The notes below the pieces were generated by a model that ran no database searches, had not been told where the DNA came from, and saw only the letters and a list, made by a program, of their open reading frames with translations. The translations under genes and the position numbers were made by a program. Source: an uncultured Bacilli bacterium (GTDB lineage: Bacteria; Bacillota_I; Bacilli_A; RF39; UBA660). Taken from it: a stretch of 64,000 bases of DNA. Shown one piece after another: positions 1 through 8,389 of the stretch (position 1 is the first letter of the stretch; each line of letters opens with the position of its first letter). The stretch covers positions 141,138 through 205,137 of the forward strand of contig CAJTZU010000002.1 of the NCBI GenBank assembly GCA_910584165.1, given 5' to 3'.

Positions 1-1
1 T

Positions 2-880
2 CCAACACCAGTAGCGCCACAAACAGGATATCAATTTGATGCTAATGGTATGGTAGTAAGTGAGCCACAAGTTCCAAATATAACTCCAGCACCAGTCGTA
101 CCACAAACAGGATATCAGTTTGATGCTAATGGTATGGTAGTAAGTGAGCCACAAGTTCCAAGTATGACTCCAACACCAGTCACACCACAGCCATCATTTC
201 AATTTGATACAAATGGGGGAGTTGTAGGGGAGAATAGTAATACTTCTATGAGTGCTATGCCAACAACGCCAATTATTGAAAATACAACAATTGCTTCAGA
301 ATCTATGATGAATACTTCTTCAGAAAATTCTACATTTGGTTTAAATGTTCCAGAGACACCAGTCGCACCAGAAGTTATGCCAAGTTCAGAGCCTGAAGAG
401 AAACCATTTAGTTTTAATGATTTATTAGCCACTAATTCACAAAGAGAAGCTCAACATAATAATTCTATGATGACAGATTTTGTAAATTCTCCAGAAGTAC
501 CTACAAATCCAATCGCAAGCCAACAATTGCCAGATACTTTCTTAGACACTACTAAAAGGAATGATTTTGGACTTTCTGAAGGAAATAATGAAAATATGCA
601 AATGTCTCAGATGGCAACACCACGTGATCCTGCCACAGGAGATTCTTTAAAAGAAGAGAAAGTAGATATTCAACCAATTATTATTACTGATTATTCAAAA
701 CAGTATGATCCTGTTTTACCACCATCACAACAGCCTGTTGAAAGAATTGATTTTAAACAAATTATTAGTTTAATAAGAGATGTAAATGATACGATTGAAA
801 AATGTGGATATACAGTAGAAACAGAAGAAGTAGATTTAGAAAATGAATATCAAGTAATCTTTAAAATTAATAAAAATTAG
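2..880 (+). CDS. Hypothetical Pro-rich repeat protein, 5' end missing
   Basis: The reading frame is open from the left edge, so the protein is N-terminally incomplete. The visible part begins with an 84-bp (28-residue) tandem repeat at 17-100 and 101-184 and a diverged third unit from 185, with the theme PQTGYQFDANG followed by VVSEPQVP. A long Pro/Ser/Thr/Asn-rich, probably disordered segment follows. The last 45 residues or so look folded (RIDFKQIISLIRDVNDTIEKC onward), suggesting a small conserved C-terminal domain on a flexible arm. No family is recognised. A terminator follows directly, so it ends its transcription unit. Confidence 0.75.
   Translation, partial: PTPVAPQTGYQFDANGMVVSEPQVPNITPAPVVPQTGYQFDANGMVVSEPQVPSMTPTPVTPQPSFQFDTNGGVVGENSNTSMSAMPTTPIIENTTIASESMMNTSSENSTFGLNVPETPVAPEVMPSSEPEEKPFSFNDLLATNSQREAQHNNSMMTDFVNSPEVPTNPIASQQLPDTFLDTTKRNDFGLSEGNNENMQMSQMATPRDPATGDSLKEEKVDIQPIIITDYSKQYDPVLPPSQQPVERIDFKQIISLIRDVNDTIEKCGYTVETEEVDLENEYQVIFKINKN
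17..216 (+). repeat. 84-bp in-frame tandem repeat
   Basis: Two near-identical 84-bp units (17-100, 101-184) and the start of a more diverged third unit (185 onward). All are in frame, encoding 28-residue units. The array may extend left of the window. Confidence 0.85.
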
Positions 881-900
881 GTGTTAAAAACACCTTTTTT
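880..900 (+). terminator. Intrinsic terminator
   Basis: GGTGTT and AACACC form a 6-bp stem with a short A loop, followed by six T. It overlaps the stop codon of the preceding gene. Confidence 0.8.
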
Positions 901-914
901 GTTAGGAGGAAACT

Positions 915-1526
915 ATGCGTTTTGAAAGAGAAGAATTATTCTGGCATTATCAAGAAAATACAAATCCTTTTTTTATCATAACTGTTTCTATTGATATTAC
1001 AAATGTAGTTCGTTATTGTAAAGAGCACAAAAACTTTTATGCAACTATGGGCTATTTGATAACAAAATCGGTAAATAAAATAGATGCTTTTAGGTGGAGA
1101 TATGAAGATAATCAGTTTCATTTTTATAATCAAGTATTTCCAAATTTTACTCAAAAAATAAATGATAATAAAATTGGATATTTTGATTGTCCTTATCATG
1201 AAAACTATGAATTATTTATAGAAGGTTTTCAAAAAATACAAATGAAATTTTATCAATCACAAGAAAGTAGTTTATTAGGGGAAAAAGGTTCTATTTGGCT
1301 TTCTTGTTTACCTTGGGTTTCATTTCAATCTTTTGTACCCCCCTTTGATAAAAATAATACAACTCCTCAATTTATTTGGGATCAATATCAAGAAAAAGAT
1401 GATAGATATACAATAAATTTAATGATTTTAGCACATCATGGTTTTGTAGATGGATTTCATATTTCTAAATTTTTAGAAATTTTAAATTTAGAGATTTTAA
1501 ATTTTCAAAAAATAGAAAGGCTATAA
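915..1526 (+). CDS. CatA-like O-acetyltransferase
   Basis: A 203-residue protein resembling type A chloramphenicol acetyltransferases, which use acetyl-CoA to acetylate a hydroxyl group and act as trimers. The family signature HHxxxDG is present near the C-terminus as HHGFVDG, with His175 the likely catalytic base and Asp179 the structural aspartate. The N-terminal pattern RxERxELFxHY and the Phe-rich core fit the family, as does the length (typical members about 210-220 residues). The start has a strong AGGAGG site. Whether it acts on chloramphenicol is unknown: many chromosomal relatives have other or unknown substrates. A terminator follows. Confidence 0.75.
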   Translation: MRFEREELFWHYQENTNPFFIITVSIDITNVVRYCKEHKNFYATMGYLITKSVNKIDAFRWRYEDNQFHFYNQVFPNFTQKINDNKIGYFDCPYHENYELFIEGFQKIQMKFYQSQESSLLGEKGSIWLSCLPWVSFQSFVPPFDKNNTTPQFIWDQYQEKDDRYTINLMILAHHGFVDGFHISKFLEILNLEILNFQKIERL

Positions 1527-1536
1527 AAGCCTTTTT
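1516..1536 (+). terminator. Intrinsic terminator
   Basis: AAAGGCT and AGCCTTT form a 7-bp stem with a 5-nt loop and a following T run. It overlaps the end of the acetyltransferase gene. Confidence 0.75.
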
Positions 1537-1563
1537 AACTTGCTTAAAAACTGTTTTTATAAT
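1535..1563 (+). promoter_or_regulatory. Sigma-A-type promoter
   Basis: -35-like TTAACT (1535-1540), 17-nt spacer, perfect -10 TATAAT (1558-1563). It lies about 30 nt upstream of the next start codon and directly after a terminator. Confidence 0.55.
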
Positions 1564-1591
1564 ATAATAAGAACCATTTGAGGGGGATTTT

Positions 1592-4500
1592 ATGTTAAGT
1601 TATGAAGAATTTAAAAAATTAGCACCAAGTGAAACTGTACAATTTGTAGATTTTGCGCTTCCATATTTGGATTATTATGCAAGAGATAGTAGAACTTTAA
1701 ACTTTAGAAGGCTAGATTCTAGCACAAATAGTTATTATAGTAAGTACTTTTTCTTATTACTTTATGCGATGGCTCAAAACCCAGAATATGAAACTTTTTT
1801 TAGTAAATTCGGTTTTGAAAAAGAGCGTGTAAAAGTAGAAAAAGAAAGTATGACTTCTAATAAAACAAAAGAGGAATTATTTACTTTAGCAGGAGCAATT
1901 ATTCCAAACTTTGATGATACTACTAAATATGAGTCTTTGACACCTATTGATATCTTTATACCGATATTAGATGGCTATTGGAATCGTTGTGGTCAAAGTA
2001 TTTATGATAGTTTATTTCCAAGATGTCAATTTGGAAACTTTAAAAATGAGTTAGTTAGTTATAATCAAGGTATTAAGGCAGAACAAGAAAGATTTTTAGA
2101 ACAAGGAATATATGGAAATTTACCAATTACAGTTATTTCTTATTTAGAAACAGCTTCTAAGATAAGAAGTTTATTATTTCAAAAAGTAAATAGTACGCAA
2201 AACGAAATTTTAAAAAAATTAGAAGAAGATATTGTTCCTATATCTTTAGTTTTAGCTACTTATTATTATAAAGATACTCCAATTTATGTAGAAGAAAATG
2301 TAAGTGAACAAACCGCTATTAAAGAATTTTTATCAACAAAAGGAATTACTTTAGACAAGATTCTTCAAAATTTATCTATTAGTATGGGAGTAAGAGAAGT
2401 GTCTGAAACTTCAAGGAACTTAATTGCTATTAAAAATTTATATCAAGAATATTGTAGTGAAGGTTATTTTCATGGAAAAGAGCAGGCTAGTGTCTCTGTT
2501 CGTGGAATATTAGAGAATGTTTTTAACCGTGAATTTACAGATAGTGTAGCAGTAGAGAAATTATTTGCTAAAATGAATTGCTATATCGGAATGTTTGAGC
2601 ATTTTGATCAAAATATTACACAATATATAGAAACACAAAGACGTAATTATTCTGCTGAGTATGTTAAAAGCTTTTATGGAGATTTATCAAAAGAAGCTCG
2701 TGAATTTGCAGATTTTACTGCTAAGATTTATCTTTTATTATTACAGAAAATGAAGGATAATAAGCATAATTCTAAATTGTTATTTGCAGAGGATGATGCA
2801 GATACTTTAGCGCTTTTAATAGCCACTTATTATTTTGATGGTGATGTTAGTGAATTTTTTAAAGATTATGGTATTACTTTAGATAAATTACTTACTCTTT
2901 TAAATATAACTCTTACAAAAGAAGAGATAGAAACAGTAGAATTAAATCAAAAAGTATTAGTGGACCGTTATAGAAGATTCTTCTATGAAGGTGTTAATAG
3001 AGGTAAGGGTGCAAAAAATCTTACCATTAATGACATTGCTCATAATCTTTGTAATAGAAACTTTAATCGTAGTATGATTATGGAATCTATTTTCTCTGAA
3101 TTAACAGATGAGATGGATTTAGAAAGTGATTTCTTAGGACAATTACAAACACACTTAGAGCAAAAAGAACAAAACCGTAAAATGAAATTAACACAAAGAT
3201 TATTCCGTGATATGCCTGTTGAAACAGTAGAAATTCTAGAGAATTCTTCTAGAGTACATACATATTTATTAAAACAGTTAAAAGGTTGGTCAGAAGAAGA
3301 TATAAAATCATTATCTTTATTGTTAGGAACTTTATTATCTTCTAATACAGATGCGAAAGCTTATTTACAATATTTAGGATTTAGTGTATCTAGTGTTAGT
3401 TCTTATTTAAACATTAATAGTAATGGTCTATTAAATTTCCCTATTGATATAGATTTATTATCAAAAGAATATGGAAACTATATTTTTGGTGGAAATAATA
3501 AAGATAAAAAAAGAGAAGAATTATCTCCTTCCGCACTTGCTAAAAATATTTTTGCAAAAGAAATTAATAATAGTGTTGCCATTAGTAAATTTTTAGCGCA
3601 TTTTAATCAAAGCTATAGTGAATATTCAAATTTTGATGAAAACTATCAAGTGTACTTAGAAAAAACGAAAGAAAGAAAACGAAAAGAAGAAGCAGAACAA
3701 GTTATTCGTTCTTACTCTTCAGCAGATTCTTATTTATTCAATGTATTTAAAATTTATCAAAGATTAAAAATAGAGTTAGAAGAAGGAAGAATTCGCACAA
3801 CTCTTATAACAAGTGAAGATGATATTAAAGAGTTAAGTATGCTTCTTGGAATACTTTATGGTTCTAATTCTTCCAATAAATTTTTTGCTAAAAATAATAT
3901 AACATTAGAGGCTGTTTTAAAAGCTTGTGCTCTTTCTGATTGTGATTTATTAAAAAATCTATATCATGCTAACATAGACTTTTTAGAAGGAAAAGAAGCA
4001 TTTGGTAAATACTTAGAAAAAGATTCTCCTAATTATAGAGGAAGAAGAACAGAAGATGACTTTGCTAAAAGAATTTTTGATACAAGTATTAATGAAAGTA
4101 TGCTTTTAGAGAATTTAGCGGTACAATTAGGTGCTAACTATGACATATTAAAAGAAGAAGTAGAAACAGGAAAAGATTATGAATTATCACTTACTATAGA
4201 TGATAGAATTGCTTTATTATCAGGAGAAGCAGTAGATACTTTGGATTTAAGTGATATTAAAAGTGTATTGCATTTTGGTAATTCTTTATCTGTCCATTCT
4301 AAATACATTCATGATGAGCTTCCAAAATTAATGTTAAGTGATGTACATCAAGCTTCTATTGATACTATTAATGGTATTATTAATAGGGTTTGTGAAAAGG
4401 AAGAAAATCAAGTATCACAAAAGAAAGGATGGTTTGCTAGATTATTCTCTGTTTCTGTAGATGAACCTTCTTCACCAAAGTATGTATTAAATCCAGGAGC

Positions 4501-5251
4501 AGTAGAAGAATTAAAAGTAGCTATCGATACGAACATTTCTACTTTATCAAAGGAATTATTAGGATATGATGCTATTCGTAAATATATTGAAGTTTATAGA
4601 AGAAAAAATAGAACACATTACATGGTAGCAACCGATACAGTTGCTAAAATTCAAGAAGAATTAGGAACCTTAGATCCACATAAAGATGAAGAATATGAAA
4701 GGTTCTTAACGGCAAGTTCTAGACTTCAAATTATGACAGATAAGTCTAATCGTTTTGCAACTACGAATCATTTAATGCAACAAGAATTATTAAAAGTAAA
4801 TCAAGCTATTGTTAATCATTTTATTACGATTAATGCTCTTGAAATGGCAAGAGATGATTTACTTCCATTAGTAGGTTCTGAGCTTGCTTTAGGACAAGGT
4901 AGAAGTACAGAAAATCAATCTTTAGAATTATCTCAAAATGTTATGCAATTATTCCAGTCTTTATTGGATAGGAATGTTGACAGTGCTGTAGAAAATATGG
5001 AACAACTTAGACGCTCTAATCTATCTTCTGGAATATTTGAATCATTAAATAGGGATATTCAAGTATATTTGCAAGGTTTAAATCAAGCAGGGCATATTGA
5101 AGAGCGTATAGAATGTTTAGATATTGACCAAGTAAATGTAGAGACACCACAAGCACCAGGACTACCAAATATGGGAGCTATTAATTTAACACTCACTCCA
5201 GATATACCAAAACAGAAAAAATTAGGTACATTACCAAGTCAAAAACAATAG
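1592..5251 (+). CDS. Large four-repeat hypothetical protein
   Basis: A 1219-residue protein with no signal peptide or membrane segment; family not recognised. It holds four diverged copies of a module of about 200-240 residues. Each copy has a part like 'DxxxLSLLLGTxY...FFxxxGITLDKLLxxLNI' and, 60-100 residues later, a part like 'AxNIFxREFNxSVxxEKLF'. The second parts begin near residues 308, 487, 650 and 824. The pattern of paired short helices is faintly like Clp N-domain repeats, which is only a guess. After residue 880 the protein becomes a helical, partly coiled-coil C-terminal region ending in a Pro-rich tail. A good AGGGGG-type ribosome site precedes the ATG and a terminator follows, so it is probably monocistronic. 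Confidence 0.7.
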   Translation: MLSYEEFKKLAPSETVQFVDFALPYLDYYARDSRTLNFRRLDSSTNSYYSKYFFLLLYAMAQNPEYETFFSKFGFEKERVKVEKESMTSNKTKEELFTLAGAIIPNFDDTTKYESLTPIDIFIPILDGYWNRCGQSIYDSLFPRCQFGNFKNELVSYNQGIKAEQERFLEQGIYGNLPITVISYLETASKIRSLLFQKVNSTQNEILKKLEEDIVPISLVLATYYYKDTPIYVEENVSEQTAIKEFLSTKGITLDKILQNLSISMGVREVSETSRNLIAIKNLYQEYCSEGYFHGKEQASVSVRGILENVFNREFTDSVAVEKLFAKMNCYIGMFEHFDQNITQYIETQRRNYSAEYVKSFYGDLSKEAREFADFTAKIYLLLLQKMKDNKHNSKLLFAEDDADTLALLIATYYFDGDVSEFFKDYGITLDKLLTLLNITLTKEEIETVELNQKVLVDRYRRFFYEGVNRGKGAKNLTINDIAHNLCNRNFNRSMIMESIFSELTDEMDLESDFLGQLQTHLEQKEQNRKMKLTQRLFRDMPVETVEILENSSRVHTYLLKQLKGWSEEDIKSLSLLLGTLLSSNTDAKAYLQYLGFSVSSVSSYLNINSNGLLNFPIDIDLLSKEYGNYIFGGNNKDKKREELSPSALAKNIFAKEINNSVAISKFLAHFNQSYSEYSNFDENYQVYLEKTKERKRKEEAEQVIRSYSSADSYLFNVFKIYQRLKIELEEGRIRTTLITSEDDIKELSMLLGILYGSNSSNKFFAKNNITLEAVLKACALSDCDLLKNLYHANIDFLEGKEAFGKYLEKDSPNYRGRRTEDDFAKRIFDTSINESMLLENLAVQLGANYDILKEEVETGKDYELSLTIDDRIALLSGEAVDTLDLSDIKSVLHFGNSLSVHSKYIHDELPKLMLSDVHQASIDTINGIINRVCEKEENQVSQKKGWFARLFSVSVDEPSSPKYVLNPGAVEELKVAIDTNISTLSKELLGYDAIRKYIEVYRRKNRTHYMVATDTVAKIQEELGTLDPHKDEEYERFLTASSRLQIMTDKSNRFATTNHLMQQELLKVNQAIVNHFITINALEMARDDLLPLVGSELALGQGRSTENQSLELSQNVMQLFQSLLDRNVDSAVENMEQLRRSNLSSGIFESLNRDIQVYLQGLNQAGHIEERIECLDIDQVNVETPQAPGLPNMGAINLTLTPDIPKQKKLGTLPSQKQ

Positions 5252-5272
5252 AATTTCTCTATTGTTTTTTTA
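5242..5272 (+). terminator. Intrinsic terminator
   Basis: AAAACAATAG and CTATTGTTTT form a 10-bp stem with a 7-nt loop and a following T run. Confidence 0.85.
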
Positions 5273-5316
5273 TGTAAGTATCTTGTAAGACTCTTATAGT
5301 TTTATGAGAAAGAATT

Positions 5317-5374
5317 TATAATGATATATGAATAGTGTATGATAATTAAGATAGAGAGATGATAGTTATACACT
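5317..5374 (+). promoter_or_regulatory. Probable promoter and inverted repeat before TasA-like operon
   Basis: A perfect -10 TATAAT lies at 5317-5322 without a convincing -35. Downstream, AGTGTAT (5334-5340) and ATACACT (5368-5374) form an inverted repeat in the presumed 5' leader. It could be an operator or a leader hairpin; the sequence alone does not say which. Confidence 0.35.
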
Positions 5375-5395
5375 GGAAAAGAAGGAGGTGAAGTT

Positions 5396-6055
5396 GTGGA
5401 AAAAAATAGAAGTTCAAAAATTCTTGCCATTATTGCTCTTTTAGTATCAGCAATCGGTTTATCGGTAGGTTTTGCAGCATTTTCGCAAACATTAACAATC
5501 AGATCTAGTGCTACTGTAAAACCAAATGAGTCAGACTTTAAAGTAGTTTTTTCATCAAGCGGAACAGTAGTTGAAACAAATCCTGTTATAGCAGTTGCTA
5601 CTCCAAGTACTCTTAATGAAAAAACAAATCCTGGTTCTATTGTGAATGCAGGTGATCCTAAAATTACAGGTTTAGGTGCAGAATTTTCAGCACCAGGTCA
5701 AAAGGTTGAATATACTTTTTATGCAGCAAATATAGGTGAATATAATGCCTTTTTAAGAAATATCACTTTTGAGAATTCAGGTAAAGGAAGTTCTCATAGA
5801 GTTTGTACTGCTAAAGAGGGTACTACTAATTCATTAGTTCAAGAAGCTTGTAGTAGTATTATATTAACTGTAAAAGTTGGAGAAGGGTTAGCAACTAATT
5901 CTTCTATTACAGGAATTACTGGTCATTCTTTAAATAAAGGTGCTTTCGAACCAGTAGTTGTAACAATTGAATATGCGGCTGATGGAGCAAGAGCAGATGG
6001 AGATTTTTCTGTTGATTTTGGAAATATAATCTTAGATTATAGTTCAGCAAATTAA
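5396..6055 (+). CDS. TasA/camelysin-like secreted protein
   Basis: 219 residues. The N-terminus is a signal segment (about residues 9-31) of the SipW-processed type, ending SVGFAAFSQTLT, like TasA, CalY and camelysin precursors. The mature part is predicted to be beta-rich and contains two Cys, in RVCTAK and QEACSS, that could form a disulphide. In the TasA family the mature protein is exported, cut by SipW, and forms fibres or surface protein. The start is GTG, eight bases after GGAGGTGA. It is the first gene of a four-gene operon with its own SipW-like peptidase next, which supports the assignment. Fibre formation itself is inference. Confidence 0.75.
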   Translation: MEKNRSSKILAIIALLVSAIGLSVGFAAFSQTLTIRSSATVKPNESDFKVVFSSSGTVVETNPVIAVATPSTLNEKTNPGSIVNAGDPKITGLGAEFSAPGQKVEYTFYAANIGEYNAFLRNITFENSGKGSSHRVCTAKEGTTNSLVQEACSSIILTVKVGEGLATNSSITGITGHSLNKGAFEPVVVTIEYAADGARADGDFSVDFGNIILDYSSAN

Positions 6056-6130
6056 TAATATTTATAGTGAGAGGCACAATATTGCTTTGTGCCTTTCCTA
6101 TATTTGCACAAGACTATTTTGGAGGTAAAA

Positions 6131-7258
6131 ATGAAAAGGGGTTATAAAAAATTATTAATATTAGAAATTATTTTATTCTTCGTTTTAATCTTAAATAGTT
6201 TTGTATCAAGTATATTAAGTAGATATAATTTAATTTTAGCATTAATAGCCGTTTTAGGTATTTTTAAATTATTTTTTGGTTTTGAAAAAGATAGATATCG
6301 TTATGTAAGAGATATTATTTTTGAAATAGCTATTTTCTTATTAGTATTTTTTCTTTTATATTATTTATCAGGATTGATTATTACTTTTGCAAAAACAGAA
6401 AATTATTTAACATGGTATGGATTCTCTAATTTTATTATTCCAATTATATTGACAATTATTTTAAAAGAAATTGCTAGATATATGATTTTACAAAAAGCTG
6501 AAGGGAATAATTTCTTATTAATAACCACATGTATTTTATTTATATTTTTAGATGTTAGTAATGCAATCTATTATAATAATTTTTCATCTAAATATGATTC
6601 GTTTCTATTTGTAGCACTTTCTTTATTGCCAGCTATAAGTACTAATATTGCGTGTACTTACATTAGCAAAAAAGTGGGTTATAAACCTGTCATATTTTAT
6701 TTAATTATTGTTAATATATATAGTTATTTAATGCCAATTATTCCTAATCCAAGCGAATATATAAGTTCTATGGTCCAATTTTTATTACCAATAGCTTTAG
6801 GCTATAGAGTTTATTCTTTCTATGAAAAAGAAAAGGATAAAGAAGTTTCTAGAGATTATAATAAAAGAAGAATATTGCCATTAATTATTCCAACTATTGT
6901 TATCATGATTCTTATTTATTTTGTTTCAGGGTACTTTCATTATTATGCAGTAGCAGTAGCAAGTAATAGTATGTCACCAAAAATTTATCGAGGTGATGTT
7001 GTAATTATTGAAAAAATAGATAAAAATTATGATTTATTAGAAGAAGGTCAAGTAATTGCTTATAAATACGATGGTATTATTATTGTACATAGATTAGAGC
7101 GTATTTTAAAACAGGATGGTAAATATTATTTTTATACAAAAGGAGATGCCAATTCAAAAGAGGATAATTGGACAGTAGAAGAGGATATGATTATAGGGAC
7201 TGTTAATCATAAAATATCTTATATTGGGCTTCCAACTGTCTGGTTGAATGAGTTATAG
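6131..7258 (+). CDS. Polytopic SipW-like signal peptidase I
   Basis: 375 residues from the ATG at 6131, chosen for its GGAGG site; an upstream in-frame start at 6089 lacks one. The C-terminal third is a signal peptidase I of the ER/SipW type: nucleophile Ser280 in the SNSMSP motif and His320 in IVHRLE, where the bacterial class would have Lys, followed by GDAN. The first 265 residues or so are unusual, with about seven predicted membrane segments before the peptidase domain, whereas classical SipW is near 190 residues. It probably processes the flanking TasA-like protein and the product of the last gene of the operon. Confidence 0.85.
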   Translation: MKRGYKKLLILEIILFFVLILNSFVSSILSRYNLILALIAVLGIFKLFFGFEKDRYRYVRDIIFEIAIFLLVFFLLYYLSGLIITFAKTENYLTWYGFSNFIIPIILTIILKEIARYMILQKAEGNNFLLITTCILFIFLDVSNAIYYNNFSSKYDSFLFVALSLLPAISTNIACTYISKKVGYKPVIFYLIIVNIYSYLMPIIPNPSEYISSMVQFLLPIALGYRVYSFYEKEKDKEVSRDYNKRRILPLIIPTIVIMILIYFVSGYFHYYAVAVASNSMSPKIYRGDVVIIEKIDKNYDLLEEGQVIAYKYDGIIIVHRLERILKQDGKYYFYTKGDANSKEDNWTVEEDMIIGTVNHKISYIGLPTVWLNEL

Positions 7259-7270
7259 GAGGTAAATGGT

Positions 7271-8386
7271 ATGAGAAAGAAAAAAGAAGAGGAATTTAAA
7301 GTAGAAGTAACCCAAACTTTGGAGCCACATGAACTAAAGAAAACAGTTTATTTTGGATATAATACAAGATTACTATTAAATATTTTAATATGTATTTCTT
7401 TTTTAGGACTTGGAATTTTTTATTTAATAGAGTCTATTAATTTTAGCAAGGAAGAAAGTATTCGTTATAAAGAGAATAGTAGTTTAGATTATAAAGTATA
7501 TTTAAAAGAAAATGATTTTTATGATACTCCTTATTTAACAAAAGATATGGCTTATATTGCTAGTTTAATTGATACGATTAATATAGACTTTAATTATTTA
7601 TTTTCGATAGATACAATTTCTAATATGGATTTTTCTTATGGCATTTATGGAAATTTAATTATTGCTGATGAATCTGGGGAAAATACTTATTTTGAGAAAG
7701 AATATAACTTATTAAATAATAAGCAAGTAAATATGGTAGAATCTAAATCACAGGAAATTAAGGAAAATATTTCTATTGATTATGGTTATTATAATCGTTT
7801 AGCAAATGATTTTAAAATGTCTTATGCAATAGATACGACTAGTTATTTAAAAGTATATTTAAAAATTGATAAAAAGAACGCAGAAAAAGAAACAAAATTT
7901 GATTTAAATGATACAGACGAGTTAGCTATTACTATCCCATTATCAGAGAAGGCTATTCAAATTAAAATGGATTATATGAATCTTAATGAAACTAATCAGG
8001 TTTTAGCGCAACCAGAAGTAGCAGTAGAGGATATGACAGTATTAGTAATTTCTATTATTTTATTCCTTGTTAGTATTATTAGTTTTATTAAAATAATTAG
8101 ATTATTATCTTTATTAAAAGTTAGAAGTTCTAATTTTGATAAATATATTAATAAAATTTTATCAGAATATGATAGATTAGTGGTAGAAACAGTTTCTTGT
8201 CCAAATTTAACGGATAATAATGTAATTAAAATTAAGAAGTTTGAAGAATTATTAGATGTAAGAGATAATTTAAAATTGCCAATAATGTATTACTTATTAG
8301 TAAAGCATCATAAAGCTTATTTCTATATTAAACATAATAATGATATTTTCCTTTTAACTGTTAAAGCAGTTGATTTGGAGAAGTAG
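7271..8386 (+). CDS. DUF5305-like membrane protein of the SipW operon
   Basis: 371 residues with two membrane segments, near residues 35-52 and 258-278, enclosing a large extracytoplasmic domain of about 200 residues, and a cytoplasmic C-terminal region of about 90 residues. The architecture and its place behind a SipW-like peptidase match the DUF5305 family. Function is unknown. It starts 12 nt after the peptidase gene, with GGAGG overlapping that stop, so the two are probably translationally coupled. A role as an assembly or anchoring partner of the TasA-like protein is inference. Confidence 0.55.
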   Translation: MRKKKEEEFKVEVTQTLEPHELKKTVYFGYNTRLLLNILICISFLGLGIFYLIESINFSKEESIRYKENSSLDYKVYLKENDFYDTPYLTKDMAYIASLIDTINIDFNYLFSIDTISNMDFSYGIYGNLIIADESGENTYFEKEYNLLNNKQVNMVESKSQEIKENISIDYGYYNRLANDFKMSYAIDTTSYLKVYLKIDKKNAEKETKFDLNDTDELAITIPLSEKAIQIKMDYMNLNETNQVLAQPEVAVEDMTVLVISIILFLVSIISFIKIIRLLSLLKVRSSNFDKYINKILSEYDRLVVETVSCPNLTDNNVIKIKKFEELLDVRDNLKLPIMYYLLVKHHKAYFYIKHNNDIFLLTVKAVDLEK

Positions 8387-8389
8387 GAT

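Noticed and set aside
915..1526. Calling this a chloramphenicol resistance gene
   Set aside because: The HHxxxDG motif shows the fold, but it is chromosomal with no mobile context, and substrate cannot be inferred.
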